Assembly (NCBI RefSeq): GCF_030373225.1
Contig: NZ_JAUCZG010000007.1
Location: forward strand, 79,807 to 139,207
From: Hydrogenophaga sp.
GTDB taxonomy: Bacteria > Pseudomonadota > Gammaproteobacteria > Burkholderiales > Burkholderiaceae_C
DNA: 59,401 nt
Reading direction: 5' to 3'
Shown here: piece by piece, positions 1-8,163 of the stretch
Numbering within the stretch: position 1 is the first letter of the stretch
How the letters are laid out: every line of letters begins with the position of its first letter
The notes under the pieces: generated by a model
What the model saw: the letters and a program-made list of their open reading frames with translations, nothing else
Databases searched by the model: none
What the model was told of the DNA's origin: nothing
Translations under genes and position numbers: made by a program

Positions 1-2379
1 CTCGACGCCGCACAAAAGCAGGCCATGCTCGATGCGGCGCGGGTGCACACCCTGCGCATCCTCGGGCCCAACTGCATCGGCATGCTGGTGCCGCACCTGG
101 GACTCAACGCCAGCTTCGCGCACACCGGCGCGCTGCCGGGCGAGCTGGCATTTGTGTCGCAGTCGGGCGCGCTGGTCACGGCCATGCTCGACTGGTCCGG
201 CTCGCGCGGCATCGGCTTCTCGCATTTCGTCTCGCTGGGCGAACGCGCCGACGTCGACTTCGGCGACATGCTCGACTTTCTGGGCAGCGACGCAAAAACC
301 CGCGCCATCCTGCTCTACATCGAGAGCATCGAGGAGCCGCGCAAGTTCATGTCGGCCGCGCGTGCGGCGGCGCGCAACAAGCCGGTGATCGTGGTCAAGG
401 CCGGGCGCTCGGCCGCCGGGCAGCAGGCTGCGGCCTCGCACACCGGTGCACTGGCCGGGTCTGACGCGGTGTTCGACGCGGCGATCGCACGCGCCGGCAT
501 GTTGCGCGTGAGCACCCTGCAGGACCTGTTCCTCGCCGCCGAAACACTCTCGCGCTTCAACGGCAACCACGCAGAGCGCCTGATCGTGCTCACCAACGGC
601 GGCGGTGCCGGCGTGATGGCGGCCGACGCCGCTGCCACCGAGGGCGTGCCGCTGACCGTGCTCGATGACGTTCTGCGTGCAGATCTCGACGCCGTGCTGC
701 CGGCCAACTGGTCGCACGCCAACCCGGTGGACATCATTGGTGACGCACCGGCCACGCGCTACGTGCAGGCGATGCAGGCCTTGGCCCAAGACCATGAGAG
801 CGCGGTGCTCTTCATCCACGCGCCCACCGCCATCGTGCCCAGCCTGGAGATCGCGCAGGCGCTGCTGCCAATGGCCAGCACGAACCCGAAGCGGTTGCTG
901 GGCTGCTGGCTGGGGGACGGCGCGGTGGCGCAAGCCCGCGCGCTGTTTCGTGGCGCGGGGGTGCCCGACTTCAACACACCCGAAGACGCGGTGCGCGCGT
1001 TTTCACTGCTGCGCACCTACCGCGAGCACCAGACGGAGCTGCTGCAGACCCCGCCGGCCCGCAGCGCGGTGCACGCGGTCGACCTGCCGCGCATCCGCGC
1101 CATCGTGCAAGGCGTGCTCGCCAGCGGGCGCGAGCTGCTCACCGAGCCCGAAGCCAAGGACCTGCTCGAAGCCGCCGGGCTGCCGGTGGTGGCCACGCGC
1201 GTGGTGGGCCCCGATGCACAGCAGGCGCAGGCAGCGGCCGATGCGCTGGGCTATCCGGTGGCGCTCAAGATCCTGTCGTTCGACATTTCCCACAAGTCCG
1301 ACGTGGGCGGCGTGCGCCTGAACCTGGGCAGTGCCGCCGAGGTGAACGAGGCCTGCGCCACCATGCTGGCGCGGGTGCGTGAGCAGCGCCCGGACGCCAC
1401 GGTGGAAGGCTTCACGGTACAGACCATGGTGCGCAAGAAGCACGCCCACGAGCTCATCGTCGGCGCCAGCGTCGACCCGGTCTTCGGCCCGACGATCCTG
1501 TTCGGCCAGGGGGGTGTGGCGGTGGAGGTGCTGGCCGACACCGCGCTGGCCTTGCCGCCCCTGAACACCACGCTGGCGCTCGCACAGATCGCGCGCACCC
1601 GCGTGGCCAGCCTGCTGCGCGGCTACCGCGACGAGCCCGCTGCCGACCTCGACGCCATCGCGCAGGTGCTGGTGAGCGTGTCGCAACTGCTGGCCGACGT
1701 GCCCGAGCTCGCCGAGCTCGACATCAATCCGCTGCTGGCCAACCACGAAGGAGCGGTGGCCCTCGATGCCCGGGTGCGCGTGTCGGCCAGCCGCCCGGCG
1801 GGCGCCCATCATTTCGCCATCCAGCCCTATCCGCAGGAGCTGGTGGAACGGTGGGACTGGCAGGGCGAGCCCGTCACGCTGCGCCCGATCCGCCCCGAGG
1901 ACGAAGCGCAACACCGGCGCTTTCTGGAGCAACTCGACCCGGAAGACATTCGCCTGCGCGTGTTCTACAGCCGCCGCAGCATCGAACACAGCGAACTGGC
2001 TCGGCTCACGCAGATCGACTATGCCCGCGAGATGGCCTTCATCGCCACGCGCACGGAGCCCGGCGGCACGGAGGAAACCCTGGGCGCGGTGCGCGTGGCG
2101 GTGGACCCGGACAACGACACCGCCGAATTCGGCGTGATCGTGCGGTCCGACCTCAAGGGCAGCGGGCTGGGACATCGCCTCATGAGCAAGATGATTCAGC
2201 ACCTGCGCGCCCGCGGCACGCGACGGATGGTGGGCACGGTGCTGCGCATCAACCACGGCATGCTGGAACTTGCGCGCTCGCTGGGCTTCCAAGAGACGCC
2301 CAACCCCGGCGATCCCGGCGACCGCGAAACGCGTTTCGTCGCGCTGGACCTGTCCACCCCCGCCGCACCGACGCCATGA
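1..2379 (+). CDS. Acyl-CoA synthetase (NDP-forming)/GNAT acetyltransferase fusion, 5'-truncated
   Basis: The frame is open from base 1, so the start and the first part of the CoA-binding Rossmann domain lie outside the window; the in-frame ATG at 25 is internal. About 792 residues remain. In order: the end of the CoA-binding domain (LGPNCIGML), a succinyl-CoA-ligase-like domain with SHTGALAGSD (His codon 439-441, where the phosphohistidine of NDP-forming synthetases is expected), an ATP-grasp domain (about residues 360-600), and a C-terminal GNAT domain (about 620-780) with the acetyl-CoA loop SDLKGSGLGHRLM. This is the Pat/YfiQ architecture, known for lysine acetylation of acetyl-CoA synthetase. 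Pat proteins usually lack the phosphohistidine, so acyl-CoA synthetase activity cannot be excluded. The stop overlaps the next ATG (ATGA). Confidence 0.9.
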   Translation, partial: LDAAQKQAMLDAARVHTLRILGPNCIGMLVPHLGLNASFAHTGALPGELAFVSQSGALVTAMLDWSGSRGIGFSHFVSLGERADVDFGDMLDFLGSDAKTRAILLYIESIEEPRKFMSAARAAARNKPVIVVKAGRSAAGQQAAASHTGALAGSDAVFDAAIARAGMLRVSTLQDLFLAAETLSRFNGNHAERLIVLTNGGGAGVMAADAAATEGVPLTVLDDVLRADLDAVLPANWSHANPVDIIGDAPATRYVQAMQALAQDHESAVLFIHAPTAIVPSLEIAQALLPMASTNPKRLLGCWLGDGAVAQARALFRGAGVPDFNTPEDAVRAFSLLRTYREHQTELLQTPPARSAVHAVDLPRIRAIVQGVLASGRELLTEPEAKDLLEAAGLPVVATRVVGPDAQQAQAAADALGYPVALKILSFDISHKSDVGGVRLNLGSAAEVNEACATMLARVREQRPDATVEGFTVQTMVRKKHAHELIVGASVDPVFGPTILFGQGGVAVEVLADTALALPPLNTTLALAQIARTRVASLLRGYRDEPAADLDAIAQVLVSVSQLLADVPELAELDINPLLANHEGAVALDARVRVSASRPAGAHHFAIQPYPQELVERWDWQGEPVTLRPIRPEDEAQHRRFLEQLDPEDIRLRVFYSRRSIEHSELARLTQIDYAREMAFIATRTEPGGTEETLGAVRVAVDPDNDTAEFGVIVRSDLKGSGLGHRLMSKMIQHLRARGTRRMVGTVLRINHGMLELARSLGFQETPNPGDPGDRETRFVALDLSTPAAPTP

Positions 2380-3002
2380 AACACACCCCCACGCGCCGCC
2401 GCATCCTGCTCGCCAGCGCCGCAGCGCTGGCCGCCCCGGCCTGGTTGCCGTCCGCCCTCGCACAGGCGAACACGCTGCGCCCCACCCCCAGCCAGACCGA
2501 AGGCCCGTTCTACCCCGTGGCCCTGCCAGCCGACAGCGACGCCGACCTGCTCAGGAACGGCAACGCGAACTACGGCCGGGGCCAGCCCGCCTGGGTCGAG
2601 GGCACGGTGGTCGATCTGGCGGGCGTGCCGGTGTCGGGGGCGGTGGTCGAGATCTGGCAGTGCGACCACGCAGGGCACTACCACCACCCGGGCGACGGTG
2701 GCCGCGCCGATCCGGCGTTTCAGGGTTTCGGCAAGGTCGCGGTGGGCCGCGACGGGCGCTACCGCTTCCGCACCATCCGGCCGGTGCAGTACGGCGGGCG
2801 CACGCCCCACATCCATGTGAAGGTGCGGCTGGACCGCATGGAATTGCTGACCACGCAGCTGTACGTGGCGGGCGACCCGGGCAACGAGCGCGACTTCCTG
2901 TGGCGGCGCCTCAACGGGGACGCTCGCGCGGCACTCACTGTGCCCTTCACATCCAGCAGCGACGGCGTCAGGGCCATGTTTCCCATCGTCGTGCAAGCCT
3001 AG
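2376..3002 (+). CDS. Intradiol ring-cleavage dioxygenase-like protein with Tat signal
   Basis: 208 residues. It begins with TRRRILLASAAALAAPAW, a twin-arginine signal followed by an Ala-rich stretch and a likely cleavage site near SALAQ, so export of the folded metalloprotein is expected. The body matches the protocatechuate 3,4-dioxygenase/catechol 1,2-dioxygenase fold. The candidate Fe(III) ligands are all in place: Tyr102 (GHYHH), Tyr139 (PVQYGG), His145 and His147 (TPHIHVKV). The family oxidatively cleaves catechols between the hydroxyls. An exported member is unusual and its substrate cannot be read from sequence. The start ATG overlaps the upstream stop by ATGA, suggesting coupling. Confidence 0.88.
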   Translation: MKHTPTRRRILLASAAALAAPAWLPSALAQANTLRPTPSQTEGPFYPVALPADSDADLLRNGNANYGRGQPAWVEGTVVDLAGVPVSGAVVEIWQCDHAGHYHHPGDGGRADPAFQGFGKVAVGRDGRYRFRTIRPVQYGGRTPHIHVKVRLDRMELLTTQLYVAGDPGNERDFLWRRLNGDARAALTVPFTSSSDGVRAMFPIVVQA

Positions 3003-3064
3003 CTTCACCGCTGGAAAGCCCGCGCAGGCCCCGGGGCTCTGCACCCGCATTTAAGCTCGCGCCC

Positions 3065-4075
3065 ATGGATTCACTCTCTCAGATTGCCCTCGGGTCGGCC
3101 ATTGGCGTGGCCGTGATGGGCCGGCGCACGGCGGTGTGGAAGGCCGCGCTGTGGGGCGCCGTCGGCGGCACCCTGCCCGACCTCGATGCCTTTGTCGACC
3201 ACGGCGACGCCATCCTCAACATGACGCGCCACCGCGCCGAAAGCCATTCGCTGTTCATCCTCACGCTGGCCGCGCCCGTGCTGGCGTGGATCGCCTCGCG
3301 CGTGCACGGTGAGGCGGCGCTGTTCAAGCGCTGGTGGCTGGCGATGTGGCTGGTGCTCGTCACGCACCCGCTGCTCGACACCATGACCGTGTATGGCACC
3401 CAGTTGCTGCAGCCCTTCACCGACCACCCCTATGGCGTGGGCAGCATCTTCATCATCGACCCGCTCTACACCCTGCCCCTGATCGTGGGCGTGATCGCCG
3501 CGCTGCGCCTGAAGAACACCCGGGGGCTGGGCTGGAACGCGTTCGGGCTGGCGCTCAGCACGCTCTACCTCGCCTGGGGCGTGGGTGCGCAGCAGCACGC
3601 CACCCAGGTGGCGCGCGCCTCGCTGCAACAGGACGGGGTGGCGGCCACCGGGCTGCTGGTGACGCCCTCGCCGTTCAACACGGTGCTCTGGCGTCTGGTG
3701 GCCACCACGCCCACGCACTACCTGGAAGGCCACTACTCGCTGATGGACGATGACCGGCGCATCGTCTGGACGCGGCACGAGCGCGGCGCCGGCCTGCTGG
3801 AGCGGCACGCCGACGAACCGTCGGTGGCGCGCATGGCGGCCTTCACGCACGGCTTCTACAGCGTGTCGGAAACCGGGGGGCGCCTGTTCGTCACCGACCT
3901 GCGCATGGGCCAGGAACCCAGTTACACCTTCCGCTTCGACCTGGGCACCGAAGCCGCGCGCGCCAACGGCGGCCACCGGCCCACGCTCGAGGGCCGACGG
4001 CCCGACATCGGCACGGCACTCGACTGGCTGTGGCGACGCATGTGGGGTGAACGCATCCCGTCGCCCGGCGCCTGA
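3065..4075 (+). CDS. Metal-dependent hydrolase, YdjM/LexA-binding membrane family
   Basis: 336 residues. The N-terminal half is membrane-associated and carries the family's metal-binding pattern: GGTLPDLDAF, a His-rich RHRAESHSLF and THPLLDTMTVYGT. Several hydrophobic segments follow (about residues 70-95, 130-150, 160-180), then a soluble C-terminal domain. The family (DUF457/YdjM) is annotated as inner-membrane metal-dependent hydrolase, with SOS-regulated members in Enterobacteria; the physiological substrate is not known. The ATG at 3065 was chosen because the open frame upstream overlaps the dioxygenase and the protein from here matches the family N-terminus. Confidence 0.85.
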   Translation: MDSLSQIALGSAIGVAVMGRRTAVWKAALWGAVGGTLPDLDAFVDHGDAILNMTRHRAESHSLFILTLAAPVLAWIASRVHGEAALFKRWWLAMWLVLVTHPLLDTMTVYGTQLLQPFTDHPYGVGSIFIIDPLYTLPLIVGVIAALRLKNTRGLGWNAFGLALSTLYLAWGVGAQQHATQVARASLQQDGVAATGLLVTPSPFNTVLWRLVATTPTHYLEGHYSLMDDDRRIVWTRHERGAGLLERHADEPSVARMAAFTHGFYSVSETGGRLFVTDLRMGQEPSYTFRFDLGTEAARANGGHRPTLEGRRPDIGTALDWLWRRMWGERIPSPGA

Positions 4076-4090
4076 GCCTGTGGCCGGCAG

Positions 4091-4111
4091 GCCGGTGCAG
4101 CGCGCACCGGC
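4091..4111. terminator. Hairpin between convergent genes
   Basis: GCCGGTGC and GCACCGGC form an 8-bp perfect stem around a 5-base loop, placed in the 55-base gap between the convergent YdjM-like and CopD-like genes. There is no T-tract on either side, so its role as a two-way terminator is inferred from position. Confidence 0.45.
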
Positions 4112-4130
4112 TCTGGCGCGGCGACGCGGG

Positions 4131-4601
4131 TCAGCCCAGCAGGAAGGTCGCGCCGATGGTGGCCACGCCCAGGATCAGGTTGACGCCGACCCAGGTGCGG
4201 ATGCTGGCCAGTGCGGCGCCGCCGGCGGGCCAGTCGCTGGCACTCACCGCCCGCGACAGGCGCTTGAACAGCGCGAAGCGGATATGGCCGAAGACCACGA
4301 TCATGAGGATGCCCAGCGCGGCCATGACGGTCCAGCCCAGCGGCATGTTGAACGGCAGGCCGGCCTGCACCGTTTCCTTGGCCACGCGCCCGATCATCCA
4401 CAGACCCGAAAACAGCACCAGCAGGACGACCACCTGCACGGTGCCGAAAAAGCGCCCGAGCACGTCGTGCATGAGGCGGATGCGCACCGGCGGCTCCAGC
4501 GATTGAACGGCCGGGCGCAAGAAGGCGTGAGCGAAATACATGCCGCCGATCCACAGCACGATGGACAGGACGTGGATGAGCTTGAGAGAGGCGTAGATCA
4601 T
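4131..4601 (-). CDS. CopD family membrane protein
   Basis: 156 residues with about four transmembrane segments (LKLIHVLSIVLWIGGMYFAH; VQVVVLLVLFSGLWMIG; WTVMAALGILMIVVFGHIRF; WVGVNLILGVATIGATFLL). The N-terminal HVLSxVLWIGGMYF pattern and the later G-H-I-R-F are typical of the CopD-like/DUF2269 group of small integral membrane proteins, some members of which are linked to copper uptake or heme-protein assembly. No copper genes lie nearby, so the ligand is unknown. The start is the ATG at 4601. It lies 28 bases downstream of the DinG-like gene on the same strand and may be co-transcribed with it. Confidence 0.75.
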   Translation of the reverse strand: MIYASLKLIHVLSIVLWIGGMYFAHAFLRPAVQSLEPPVRIRLMHDVLGRFFGTVQVVVLLVLFSGLWMIGRVAKETVQAGLPFNMPLGWTVMAALGILMIVVFGHIRFALFKRLSRAVSASDWPAGGAALASIRTWVGVNLILGVATIGATFLLG

Positions 4602-4629
4602 GAAGTCACTTTCTTGGGAGCTGAGGGAA

Positions 4630-6969
4630 TCAAACATCGGACAGCAGGCCGCCCACGCGGCGTTGCAGGCGGTAGGGCGGCAGGCCTTGCAGCATGCGCC
4701 GGCCGTAACTCTGGCGCAGCAGGCGCGCGTCGTAGCAGACCACCACCGCCTCGTCGGTTTCGCTGCGCAGCGCACGGCCCGTCCATTGCAGCAGCCGCGC
4801 GCCGGTGGCCGGCACCACGAGTTCGCTGAACGGGTCGCGGCCTTGCGCCTTGAGCCAGTCGGCCCGCGCCTGGCCCACCGGGTCGCTCGGTGAGGCGAAC
4901 GGCAGCTTGGTGATGAAGACCCACTCGCACAGCTCACCGGGCAAGTCGAGACCTTCACCGAACGACTGCAGGCCGAACAGGATGGAAGGGGTTCCTTCGG
5001 CCACGCGCCCGGCGTGGCGTCGCAACAGCACGGTGCGCGAAGCGTCGCCCTGCACCAGCACCCGATCGCGCAGCCCGGCGTGTTCACCGCGCTCCAGCAA
5101 CCCCTGCGCCTGACGCATCTGCGCCCGGGAGGTGAACAGCACCAGCGCGCCGCGCTTCACCTCGCGCAGGTCTTCCATGAGCGAGGCCAGCATTTCGCGC
5201 GTGTAGGCCTCCACGTCCTTGGGGTCGGCCACGGTCTGCACCACCACCAGACGGCCCTGGCGCGCGTGGTCGAACGGGCTCTGCACCTCGCGCGTGGCCA
5301 CCGCGTCGTCGTAGGCCAGGCCCGACTCGTGCAGAAAATGATCGAAGTTGCCGCAGGTCGTCAGCGAGGCCGAGGTGACCACCGCCGCGCGCACCTTGTT
5401 CCACAAATGGTTGCGCAGCAGGCTGCCGGGCTGCAGCGGACAGGCGTGCGCGGTGAGCGTGACCAGCCCGTGCTGCACGCCGGCCTCCAGCCACTTGGCC
5501 AGCGGTGGCTGGCCGTCGGTGGGCGCCTGCATCCACAGCGTGGCGGTTTCCTGCGCGCTTTGCAGGCGCGGCGCCAGCACGCCCAGGCGGCTGTAGAGCC
5601 TGGCACAGCGCGCCGCATCGCCCGGGTTCTCGCGCGCGTTCGCCTTGAGTTGTGTGGCCAGCGCCTCGAACACCTTGAGCAGGGCGCTGGCGTTGGCGTG
5701 CATCTGTGCCACCACCTCGGTCCACCCGGGCGGCAGCAGGCCGCCATCGAAACGGTCGACGATGGGCGAGGCGTCACCCCACCGTTCGGGCTGGGCCATG
5801 TTCCGTTCGGGGCGAACGCTGGTGTGGGTTCGCCCGGTCAGCTGAGCCCAGGCCGGCAGCGCGCCGATGCGCTGCATCGCCAGGCGCGCCAGTTCGCCCT
5901 GGGCGGTCTTGAGGTCCCTGGCGAGTTGCGCCACGTCCGACGTGGGTCGCGCATCCAGCGCGCCGGCCACCTCGTCCACCGCGCGCGGCAGCTTGTCCAG
6001 CCAGTGGCTGCGCATGAGGTCCATGGACGCGGTGAACTGGCCCTGAGCCACCGAGCCCAGGTGGTGCGCTTCGTCGAACACCACATAACAGTCCTGCGGC
6101 GCGGGCAGCGCGTGCAAGCCGAGCGTGGAGAGCAGCAGGTCGTGGTTGACCACGATCACCTGCGCCTGCGCCAGCCTGGCGCGCGCCTGGTAGTAGCTGC
6201 AGCTGTTGTAGCTCGGGCAGTGGCGCGCGGTGCAGGTGTGGCGTTCGGCGGCCACCGGCGACCACAGGCTGCCGTCGGGCGGCTCGTCCAGGCGGTCGCG
6301 GTCGCCGTCCCAGCTGCCGCTGTCCAGCGCATCGGTCCAGGCGGTGTATTGCGCGCCCCGCTCCTGCCATCTCGCAGCCGCCGAGGCCGAGGCCACGGCG
6401 CGCGCCGCCACGCCCGAGGCGCTGGTGTCGGCGGGGGCGTCGTCGCTGTCGAACAGATCGGCACTGGCCGCATCGCCGCCGCCGAGCTGGTCGAGCTTGA
6501 GGCGGCACACATAGCGCCCGCGTCCCTTGGCCAGCGCAAAGCTGAAGGGCTGCGGCAGCGTGGCGGCCAGGGCCGGCAGGTCCTTGGCGATCAGTTGCTC
6601 CTGCAGCGCCACGGTGGCGGTGGAAATGATCACCCGCTTTTGCTGGGCCAGTGCCAGCGGGATGACGGTGGCGGCATAGGCCGCCGACTTGCCCACCCCG
6701 GTGCCGGCCTGCACCACCGCGATGCCGCGCGCGGGCAGGGCCGCGTCGCTGGCCACCGCGTCGTCGCCCGGCGTCACGCCCGAGAGCGTGTGCGCGATGT
6801 GGGCCGCCATCTCTCGCTGCCCCGACCGGGCGCGGTAGCCGCCGGCATGCGCCACCACGTGGTCGAACGCGGCCAGCGCCAGTGCCTCGCGCGCCAGCGG
6901 CCCGGCGGGCAGGTCGGCGCCGGGGGCTGGGATGTCTTCGACGGGCGTCTCGAGGGTGGTGGTGGACAT
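4630..6969 (-). CDS. dinG: ATP-dependent DNA helicase, DinG/XPD-like family
   Basis: 779 residues, superfamily 2 Rad3/XPD type. Walker A is QAGTGVGKSAAYA (about residues 87-99), the DEAH box (DEAHHLG) is near residue 300, and the C-terminal helicase motifs include SFGEGLDLPG and a final Q/R-rich motif (QWTGRALRSETDEA). Four cysteines, near residues 155 (YVCRLK) and 245-256 (CTARHCPSYNSC), have the spacing of the 4Fe-4S domain of this family. DinG unwinds DNA 5'-3', including R-loops and D-loops. The ATG at 6969 was preferred over longer in-frame extensions that run through the divergent promoter region. It is divergent from the patatin gene with about 100 bases between. Confidence 0.9.
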   Translation of the reverse strand: MSTTTLETPVEDIPAPGADLPAGPLAREALALAAFDHVVAHAGGYRARSGQREMAAHIAHTLSGVTPGDDAVASDAALPARGIAVVQAGTGVGKSAAYAATVIPLALAQQKRVIISTATVALQEQLIAKDLPALAATLPQPFSFALAKGRGRYVCRLKLDQLGGGDAASADLFDSDDAPADTSASGVAARAVASASAAARWQERGAQYTAWTDALDSGSWDGDRDRLDEPPDGSLWSPVAAERHTCTARHCPSYNSCSYYQARARLAQAQVIVVNHDLLLSTLGLHALPAPQDCYVVFDEAHHLGSVAQGQFTASMDLMRSHWLDKLPRAVDEVAGALDARPTSDVAQLARDLKTAQGELARLAMQRIGALPAWAQLTGRTHTSVRPERNMAQPERWGDASPIVDRFDGGLLPPGWTEVVAQMHANASALLKVFEALATQLKANARENPGDAARCARLYSRLGVLAPRLQSAQETATLWMQAPTDGQPPLAKWLEAGVQHGLVTLTAHACPLQPGSLLRNHLWNKVRAAVVTSASLTTCGNFDHFLHESGLAYDDAVATREVQSPFDHARQGRLVVVQTVADPKDVEAYTREMLASLMEDLREVKRGALVLFTSRAQMRQAQGLLERGEHAGLRDRVLVQGDASRTVLLRRHAGRVAEGTPSILFGLQSFGEGLDLPGELCEWVFITKLPFASPSDPVGQARADWLKAQGRDPFSELVVPATGARLLQWTGRALRSETDEAVVVCYDARLLRQSYGRRMLQGLPPYRLQRRVGGLLSDV

Positions 6970-7035
6970 GCGGCGCAGGCGGGCCTGAAGGCAAAGCGCG
7001 ATTGTCCCAGACGCCCGGGGCGGCATCGGGATCAT

Positions 7036-7048
7036 GGTGCAATGCACC
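7036..7048. promoter_or_regulatory. 13-bp palindrome in the dinG/patatin divergent spacer
   Basis: GGTGCA-A-TGCACC is a perfect dyad in the 102-base spacer between two divergent genes, 24 bases before the patatin start. An operator role is inferred only from symmetry and position. Confidence 0.3.
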
Positions 7049-7071
7049 GTTTTCATGTCCGGATGTTCCCC

Positions 7072-8163
7072 ATGCCCAGCCAATCCCGCGCCAGACGCAA
7101 GCCCAGCCCCCGCACCGCCAGCGGCAAGCTGCCGATCGACCTCGCCCTGCAGGGCGGTGGCTCGCACGGCGCCTTCACCTGGGGCGTGCTCGACCGCCTG
7201 CTGCAGGAAGAGTGGCTGGAGATCGCCGCCATCAGCGGCACCAGTGCCGGCGCGATGAACGCCGTGGCGCTGGCCGCCGGCCTCATGGACGGCGGGCGCG
7301 AAGGGGCGCAGCGCGTGCTGCGCCAGTTCTGGACGCGCGTGGCCGAGCTCTCGCCCTTTCACTCCCTGCAAAGCAGTCCGGTGGGTGCGGCGTTCGCGCC
7401 CGCCCAGGCGCTGCTGGCGCCGTGGCTGGCACCGTTCAAACAGTTCAACGCGGCCCTGGGCAGCCAGCTCTCGCCCTACCAGCTCAACCCGCTCAATCTC
7501 AATCCGCTGCGCGACGTGTTGCTGGAGACGGTGGACTTCCAGCGCGTGTGCGCCTGCCACAAGACACAGCTGTTCATTGCCGCCACGCAGGTTCGCACCG
7601 GGCAATTGCGCGTGTTCGGCCAGCACGAGCTCACCGCCGACATGGTCATGGCCTCGGCCTGCCTGCCGCTGATGTTCCAGGCGGTGGAGATCGACGGCGA
7701 GGCCTACTGGGACGGCGGTTATGCGGGCAACCCCTCGCTGCTGCCGCTGATCACCGACAGCCCGGCCGACGACCTGCTGCTGGTGCAGATCAACCCGGTG
7801 CAGCGCGACACCGTTCCCCGCAGCGCGAGCGACATCCTGGACCGGATCAACGAGGTGACCTTCAACGCCAGCCTGCTCAAGGAAATGCGCACACTGGCCC
7901 TGATGCAGCAGCTGGTGGGCTCCGAACGCATCGCGGGCGGGCCGCCGCTGTTTCGGCGCGTGCAGGACTTGCGGGTGCACATGATCGACGGCGGTGAATC
8001 GCTCGCCCCGCTGGGTGCCGACAGCAAGACCGACACCGGGTGGGCCTTCCTGTCGAAGCTGCACGACCTCGGCCTGGAGGCGGCCGACCGCTGGCTCCAT
8101 GCCAACCGGCAGGACGTGGGCCAGCGCAGCAGCTTCGATCTCTCCAGCGTGTTGCAGGCATGA
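7072..8163 (+). CDS. Patatin-like phospholipase family protein (RssA/YchK type)
   Basis: 363 residues. It has all the catalytic marks of the patatin hydrolases: the oxyanion loop GGGSHGAF near residue 28, the nucleophile motif GTSAGA with Ser58, and the catalytic Asp214 in DGGYAGNP. The family hydrolyses acyl esters of phospholipids with a Ser-Asp dyad. There is no signal peptide, so it is cytoplasmic or membrane-associated. In-frame ATGs at 7042, 7063 and 7072 are all possible; 7072 gives the basic N-terminus MPSQSRARRK that is usual in this group. The stop overlaps the next gene's ATG. Confidence 0.9.
   Translation: MPSQSRARRKPSPRTASGKLPIDLALQGGGSHGAFTWGVLDRLLQEEWLEIAAISGTSAGAMNAVALAAGLMDGGREGAQRVLRQFWTRVAELSPFHSLQSSPVGAAFAPAQALLAPWLAPFKQFNAALGSQLSPYQLNPLNLNPLRDVLLETVDFQRVCACHKTQLFIAATQVRTGQLRVFGQHELTADMVMASACLPLMFQAVEIDGEAYWDGGYAGNPSLLPLITDSPADDLLLVQINPVQRDTVPRSASDILDRINEVTFNASLLKEMRTLALMQQLVGSERIAGGPPLFRRVQDLRVHMIDGGESLAPLGADSKTDTGWAFLSKLHDLGLEAADRWLHANRQDVGQRSSFDLSSVLQA

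Noticed and set aside
5014..7071. Long open frame on the plus strand antisense to the DinG-like gene, continuous with the patatin frame
   Set aside because: Arises from GC-rich third-position bias; low-complexity Arg/Gly/His-rich translation with no domain, while the opposite strand encodes a complete helicase. The patatin gene starts at 7072.
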